Part shown: one piece after another, positions 7,088 through 10,990 of the stretch
How the letters are laid out: every line of letters begins with the position of its first letter
Position numbering within the stretch: the first letter of the stretch is position 1
DNA from: CAYGAG01 sp964347765
GTDB taxonomy: Archaea; Thermoproteota; Bathyarchaeia; Bathyarchaeales; Bathycorpusculaceae
Assembly: GCA_964347765.1 (NCBI GenBank)
Contig: CAYGAG010000053.1
Span: 1-10,990, forward strand
DNA: 10,990 nucleotides
Direction: 5' to 3'
Notes under the pieces: model-generated
What the model saw: the letters and a program-made list of their open reading frames with translations, nothing else
Databases searched by the model: none
What the model was told of the DNA's origin: nothing
Position numbers and translations under genes: made by a program

Positions 7088-9379
7088 TTGAAAACGAAGA
7101 ATCTAATTCTGTTGACAATACTTGCTTTTGTGACATTGACGCTACCTATCACTGTCATTCCAGTGACTGCACAACCGGTGTATGGCCCTTGGATGGACTA
7201 CCTGCACATCAAAAATTATGGAAGCCCAGATGCGCAGTTTGCGGCTCTAGACACAGGAGAAATTGACTTCACCGATTGGCCGTATAGCAAGACGTGGATC
7301 GACAGGTTTGCAGCCAAGCCAGAAGAGGTTACCTTGAACAGTTATGCAGAGATTGGCACCTGGGAGTACGACATTAACGTTCAGAGATGGCCAACGGGAT
7401 GCGACGGTTTGGCTCCACACACAAGGCAACGTCCAGAAACGGGTGTGGGAGATGGCCGTCCTCCAAGTCTAGGACATGACTGGGACCCAGAAACTGTTTC
7501 ATGGAAAGTTTACTTTGATCCAAACTGTCCATGGTGTATTGCATCTTGGGGCTTCAGGTTAGCCGTGAACTTTTTGACCGACACAAGCTACATAACGACG
7601 GAGATACTGAAGGGCTATGGCTACCCAGCCATCACGTGGGTGCCAACACCTGCCCTTGCCGGATGGTTGGACGTGGAAAACCTTACGGATTCGAGTTTCA
7701 CCTATAATGGCGCGAACGGAGACGTTTTGATCCCCAGTTTGGTCTTCAAATATGATGAGGCTAAAGCTGTGGAGCTACTGGACGCTGCAGGGTTCACTAT
7801 GATCACAAGCGGCTCGGATGCGGGAAAGAGGCAGGATCCTCGCAAACCTGCTGGCCAAGCACTGTCCCCAATAATCTACTACATTCGATTAGACGACCCG
7901 AACCGAGAGGCTGCCGGCTTGAAGCAGGCCGCTGATTTAGAGCGTCTAGGGATTCCTGTGGATAAACGAGATGTCGAGAAAACTGTTTGCTTCAAATCTG
8001 TGATGGTCGAATACAACTACAACATATATACTGGCGGGTACTCATTTGGCGCAGACCCCATTTTCATACAAGGGACTTTTCACTCCAGTCAATTCTGGGC
8101 TCCACTCGGCTTTTCCGGAGGTTACCAAGGTTTCTGCAACTTGGAAGCTGACTACTGGATTGATGAACTCTATGAGGGAAGCACCTACGAACAGGTTCTG
8201 GAGGGAGTACACAAAGCTACCTATCTGCTGAACAAATACGCGGTTGGACCCGACTTGTGGGCTTCAGCTGGTGTACAGGGCTACAGAACTGGATGGGAAG
8301 GCGTAGTCAACCATGAAGGATACGGTCCCACCTGCCCAATAACTGGCGGCGGCATGATATGGACCCTCCTCAACGCGAGGTGGACTGGAGGAACACGACC
8401 AACAGGCTACGATGACACAATTTGGTGGGGATTCAAGAGCAACCTTGAAGGCCCCCACGTCATCACAGCCGAGTGGGTTTGGGACTGGCAGGTTCTCCAA
8501 GAAATATACGACCAATTGATTTGGCGCAACCCCTACAACCTAGCAGAGGACATTGGCTTTATAGCTGAAAGCTGGAGCGAGCTTACAGAATATGAACCAG
8601 GAAGGGGATACATCACGTTTACGTTGCGGCCCGGCATTACGTGGCATAACAGCAGCTGGCCGGTTGAGCCGGCGGACGTGAAGTTCTCCCTTGAATTCAC
8701 CAGAGACTGCGGACCGGGCGTTGCATGGAACTACGCAGGAGGGCCATCAGAGATCGATCACGTGGACACGCAGGAAGAGGACCCAACTCTAGGCCCCATG
8801 GACGTCAGAGTCTACTTCACTAGTATGAGCTTCTGGGCATTACACTGGGCTGGCTACATTCCAATAATGAACAGAAAAGTTTGGCTGGCAGCTAACGAAT
8901 ACTATGATTGGGGCTACGTATGGCCTCACGCACCTGGCACTTTCTGGGACTGGGACCGTATAGCTGTTAGGGAGTATCATCCGTGGGACGACGATGTATA
9001 TGACGCTGCAACCGGTGGAGTAGGATCAGACGGAATTGTTGACATGGCCCAAGACGGCTCCGGACCTTGGAGTTGGGTTGGCGGAGATCTTCTGGAATTC
9101 GTAGACCTAGAGGCGAACCGTGACTTTTTCTGGAGCCAAGATGACGTACAAGCCTTTCTAGCCGAAGCGTTCCACACAGCTGGTGACGTGAACAAGGATG
9201 GTGTGATAGACATACGAGACATAACCGCCATTGCCAGAGCCTTGGGAACCGACGAGACATGGCCTCAGGGAACGGGTTGGAGTCAATTTAACCCGGACGC
9301 TGACCTGAACGAAGACAACAAAGTAGACGCATTAGACCTAGCGTTTGCTGGCAAAGCCTATGGGAAAAAGGCAGGGTGA
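7088..9379 (+). CDS. Secreted Opp-family solute-binding protein, circularly permuted, with C-terminal dockerin
   Basis: Extracellular substrate-binding protein (SBP_bac_5-like) for the adjacent OppBCDF importer; 763 residues from a TTG start. A signal peptide covers about 1-28 (VTAQ), with no lipobox cysteine and no C-terminal membrane helix. Family segments are out of their usual order. Residues 34-60 (ending AALDTGEIDF) and the AGF...DPNREAAGL region, normally the middle and C-terminal part, come first. The normally N-terminal segment (VLQEIYDQLIWRNPY, IAESW, TFTLRPGITWHNS, PADVKFSLEF) comes at 469-536, then IPIMNRKVW (591-599) and GPWSW...ANRDFFW (659-682). A dockerin ends the protein (697-760). 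About 40 tryptophans and a CPWC pair (147-150) are unusual. The ligand could be peptide or oligosaccharide. It is co-transcribed with the cohesin protein that follows. Confidence 0.9.
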   Translation: MKTKNLILLTILAFVTLTLPITVIPVTAQPVYGPWMDYLHIKNYGSPDAQFAALDTGEIDFTDWPYSKTWIDRFAAKPEEVTLNSYAEIGTWEYDINVQRWPTGCDGLAPHTRQRPETGVGDGRPPSLGHDWDPETVSWKVYFDPNCPWCIASWGFRLAVNFLTDTSYITTEILKGYGYPAITWVPTPALAGWLDVENLTDSSFTYNGANGDVLIPSLVFKYDEAKAVELLDAAGFTMITSGSDAGKRQDPRKPAGQALSPIIYYIRLDDPNREAAGLKQAADLERLGIPVDKRDVEKTVCFKSVMVEYNYNIYTGGYSFGADPIFIQGTFHSSQFWAPLGFSGGYQGFCNLEADYWIDELYEGSTYEQVLEGVHKATYLLNKYAVGPDLWASAGVQGYRTGWEGVVNHEGYGPTCPITGGGMIWTLLNARWTGGTRPTGYDDTIWWGFKSNLEGPHVITAEWVWDWQVLQEIYDQLIWRNPYNLAEDIGFIAESWSELTEYEPGRGYITFTLRPGITWHNSSWPVEPADVKFSLEFTRDCGPGVAWNYAGGPSEIDHVDTQEEDPTLGPMDVRVYFTSMSFWALHWAGYIPIMNRKVWLAANEYYDWGYVWPHAPGTFWDWDRIAVREYHPWDDDVYDAATGGVGSDGIVDMAQDGSGPWSWVGGDLLEFVDLEANRDFFWSQDDVQAFLAEAFHTAGDVNKDGVIDIRDITAIARALGTDETWPQGTGWSQFNPDADLNEDNKVDALDLAFAGKAYGKKAG
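9176..9376 (+). other. Type I-like dockerin module of the binding protein
   Basis: Two calcium-binding F-hand repeats. The first begins GDVNKDGVIDIRDITAI, with ligand positions Asp700, Asn702, Asp704, Asp708 and Asp711. The second reads DADLNEDNKVDALDLAF, with Asp739, Asn741, Asp743, Asp747 and Asp750. Both loops keep all expected acidic or amide ligands at positions 1, 3, 5, 9 and 12. In known systems dockerins bind cohesins tightly and depend on calcium. The match is by eye but very characteristic. Confidence 0.9.
9373..9379 (+). promoter_or_regulatory. Ribosome-binding site overlapping the binding-protein stop codon
   Basis: AGGGTGA, whose last three bases are the TGA stop of the binding-protein gene, lies 5 bases before the ATG at 9385. 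The close match to the archaeal Shine-Dalgarno sequence and the overlap indicate coupled translation of the two genes. Confidence 0.7.
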
Positions 9380-9384
9380 CAAAA

Positions 9385-10990
9385 ATGAAAACAAAAAGTT
9401 TACCCATAATCCTTCTTCTGGCGCTCTCTATAGTCGGCATGACCTGTTTTCATGTCGGCGTAGTGTGGGCCCAAGAAGCTGTTGTTTCCATCGATCCTGC
9501 GGTAGGAACGGCAGACCCGCTGGAAACATATGCAATTGACGTCACCGTCGCCAACGTCACAGGTGTGAACTCTTGGGAATTCAAAATAAGATGGGACACT
9601 TCTGTACTAGCGTTTCCGCCCACTGTCACAGAGGGACCCTTCCTCAGCTCTGTGGGATCTACAGTAATGTTCGAAAATCCTCTACAGCTGGCTTCAAGCT
9701 ACCAAGTGGGAGTAACCCTCCAGACAGACGACAGCGCGAGCGGTAGCGGAACCCTAGCAACATTTGAGTTCGAAGTTCTAAGTGCAGGAAACTGTACCCT
9801 GGAGCTCTACGACACCTTCCTATTCTACGCCAACGGAACAGAAATTACGCACACAACCACGGATGCCTATTTCTATACTCTAAAGCCGTTCCCCTCCTTC
9901 ACTTGGACCCCAGGGCAACCGATTCCCGGAGACACCGTAACCTTTGACGCTTCAGCCAGTTACAGCCCTGCAAACCAGTCCATCGTCAGCTATATGTGGG
10001 ACTTTGGCGACAACTCAACGGGCACCGGCATGATCGTAAACCATACATATGCAGAGTATCGCTTTGATCCATACGTCGTAAACCTCACCGTAACCGACGA
10101 TGTTGGCGCATCCTGGTCGCTGGCGCAAGAGCTGAGGTTCTGGCGCGACGTAGCCATGTCAGACGTTTGGCCAACACTTGATGATTGGGATCTATCCACG
10201 GCAGACAGAGAAATTCCAACTGGTTCATGGGAATGGTATGGACCAGATGAAGTGATAGAAGGATACGGATTTAATGTTAGTAGGTGGGGAACGGATGGAC
10301 CATCGCTTACCATTATCGCCACCGCTACAAACCTAGGCAGCGTGGATCAAGATGTAACGGTCCACGTCTACATTGACCGTGACACCGCAGTTATTGGCGA
10401 CGAATGGGCTGGTCATTGGGGCGGCCCTTGGATAGATTGGGACCCAGCGCCTGAAAACTTCTACGCAGAGACAACCATTGCAGCTGGCCAGGGTTCAGGG
10501 TTTGCCCTATGGTTCTATTGGTGGCTACTAGACACGCCTCTCCCCAACGACCAAAGCGATTATATAGGAGACTATCTACCACTAGGCGACTACACGATCA
10601 CTGCAGTAGTAGAAACATTCGTAGGTGAACAGTTAGTAGACAACAACAACCTGACAGTTACAGTCAGCTTAGTCCCCGAAATCTCTCTGGTACCAGACAC
10701 TGGAATCGCAGCCACCACCATAGCTGGAAACTTTGACCCCAACTCCGCAATAACAATCGCATGGGATGGGACACCAATACCCACTGTTCCAAATCCCCTA
10801 ACCACAGACTCCAACGGCGAATTCACAGCCCTAATTAGTGTACCAACCCAAGATGAACCTGGACTGCACTTCATCAACGCATCCGACGAAGCAGGAAACT
10901 GGGCAGAAGCATCCTTCACCGTGCTTGACATGACAGGACCAGAAGGACCAGAAGGAGCAGAGGGACCAGAAGGACCAGCAGGAGCGACAG
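9385..10990 (+). CDS. Modular cell-surface protein with cohesin, PKD, CARDB-like and collagen-like parts (partial at 3' end)
   Basis: Open to the window edge: 535 complete codons with no stop. Signal peptide about 1-29 (VVWAQ). Residues about 32-165 resemble a cohesin: VVSIDPAVGTADPLETYAID, then GVNSWEFKIRWDTSVLAF, and GTLATFEFEVL near the end. A PKD domain follows (about 168-240) with the hallmark YMWDFGDNSTGTG and VNHTYAEY. Next is a CARDB-like region (about 255-430; LTIIATATNLGS, then LPLGDYTITAVVE and VDNNNLTVTV). An Ig-like repeat (about 432-515) precedes a Gly-X-Y tract starting at Gly518. About ten N-glycosylation sequons are present. I infer a stalk ending in a transmembrane anchor beyond the window, with the cohesin at the tip holding the dockerin of the binding protein. 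The cohesin call is by pattern; a related beta-sandwich domain is the alternative. Confidence 0.85.
   Translation, partial: MKTKSLPIILLLALSIVGMTCFHVGVVWAQEAVVSIDPAVGTADPLETYAIDVTVANVTGVNSWEFKIRWDTSVLAFPPTVTEGPFLSSVGSTVMFENPLQLASSYQVGVTLQTDDSASGSGTLATFEFEVLSAGNCTLELYDTFLFYANGTEITHTTTDAYFYTLKPFPSFTWTPGQPIPGDTVTFDASASYSPANQSIVSYMWDFGDNSTGTGMIVNHTYAEYRFDPYVVNLTVTDDVGASWSLAQELRFWRDVAMSDVWPTLDDWDLSTADREIPTGSWEWYGPDEVIEGYGFNVSRWGTDGPSLTIIATATNLGSVDQDVTVHVYIDRDTAVIGDEWAGHWGGPWIDWDPAPENFYAETTIAAGQGSGFALWFYWWLLDTPLPNDQSDYIGDYLPLGDYTITAVVETFVGEQLVDNNNLTVTVSLVPEISLVPDTGIAATTIAGNFDPNSAITIAWDGTPIPTVPNPLTTDSNGEFTALISVPTQDEPGLHFINASDEAGNWAEASFTVLDMTGPEGPEGAEGPEGPAGAT
10936..10990 (+). repeat. Collagen-like Gly-X-Y tract (continues past window)
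   Basis: Six uninterrupted Gly-X-Y triplets, GPEGPEGAEGPEGPAGAT, coded by near-identical 9-base units of the type GGACCAGAA. Such tracts in microbial surface proteins form stiff stalks, often just before a membrane anchor. Copy number cannot be judged because the window ends here. Confidence 0.85.

Noticed and set aside
7081..7266. Short frame from the ATG at 7081
   Set aside because: It is out of frame with the binding protein, touches the ribosome-binding site, and encodes no signal peptide or recognisable domain.
7088..9379. Two tandem binding-protein domains or a fusion of two genes
   Set aside because: Each family segment occurs only once, and the two parts join into one complete fold when their order is rotated, so permutation explains it better than duplication.

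Overview
The window looks archaeal. Several genes are preceded by T/A-rich boxes of the archaeal TATA type (TTTATATC, CTTTAAAT, GTTTAAAG) with purine-rich BRE-like sequence in front. Secreted proteins carry N-glycosylation sequons, and CARDB, PKD, cohesin and dockerin modules occur together. I suspect an uncultured Bathyarchaeia-like lineage, but that is inference; no rRNA or other marker gene is present. No tRNA, rRNA, IS element or CRISPR array was seen, and no gene-free stretch exceeds about 220 bases.

Layout. The locus encodes a complete oligopeptide-type (Opp/Dpp family) ABC importer in broken order. From the left, on the minus strand: oppF-like ATPase (63-1061) and oppD-like ATPase (1073-2032), one transcript with its own TATA box. 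Then comes a small plus-strand gene of unknown function (2264-2650), facing a minus-strand gene for a membrane-anchored C25 (gingipain-like) protease (2664-4322). Next are the two permeases, oppC (4397-5932) and oppB (5939-6922), on the minus strand. A divergent promoter region (6923-7087) separates these from two plus-strand genes: a secreted solute-binding protein (7088-9379) and a modular cell-surface protein that runs off the right edge (9385-10990).

How the parts fit. The binding protein has a plain signal peptide, no lipobox cysteine and no membrane anchor, but ends in a dockerin with two intact calcium loops. The next gene, 5 bases away with its ribosome-binding site over the previous stop codon, begins its mature part with a cohesin-like module, followed by PKD, CARDB-like and Ig-like modules and a collagen-like Gly-X-Y tract. 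The simplest reading is that the binding protein is held at the cell surface by a cohesin-dockerin bond to a stalk protein made from the same message, and hands ligand to OppBC powered by OppDF. The surface protease would supply peptides. The substrate is not proven: archaeal Opp-family importers also carry oligosaccharides, and this binding protein is very rich in tryptophan.

The most unusual features are the dockerin/cohesin pair in an importer locus, a binding protein whose family segments appear in circularly permuted order, and an OppC with an extracellular insert of about 230 residues containing all five of its glycosylation sequons.
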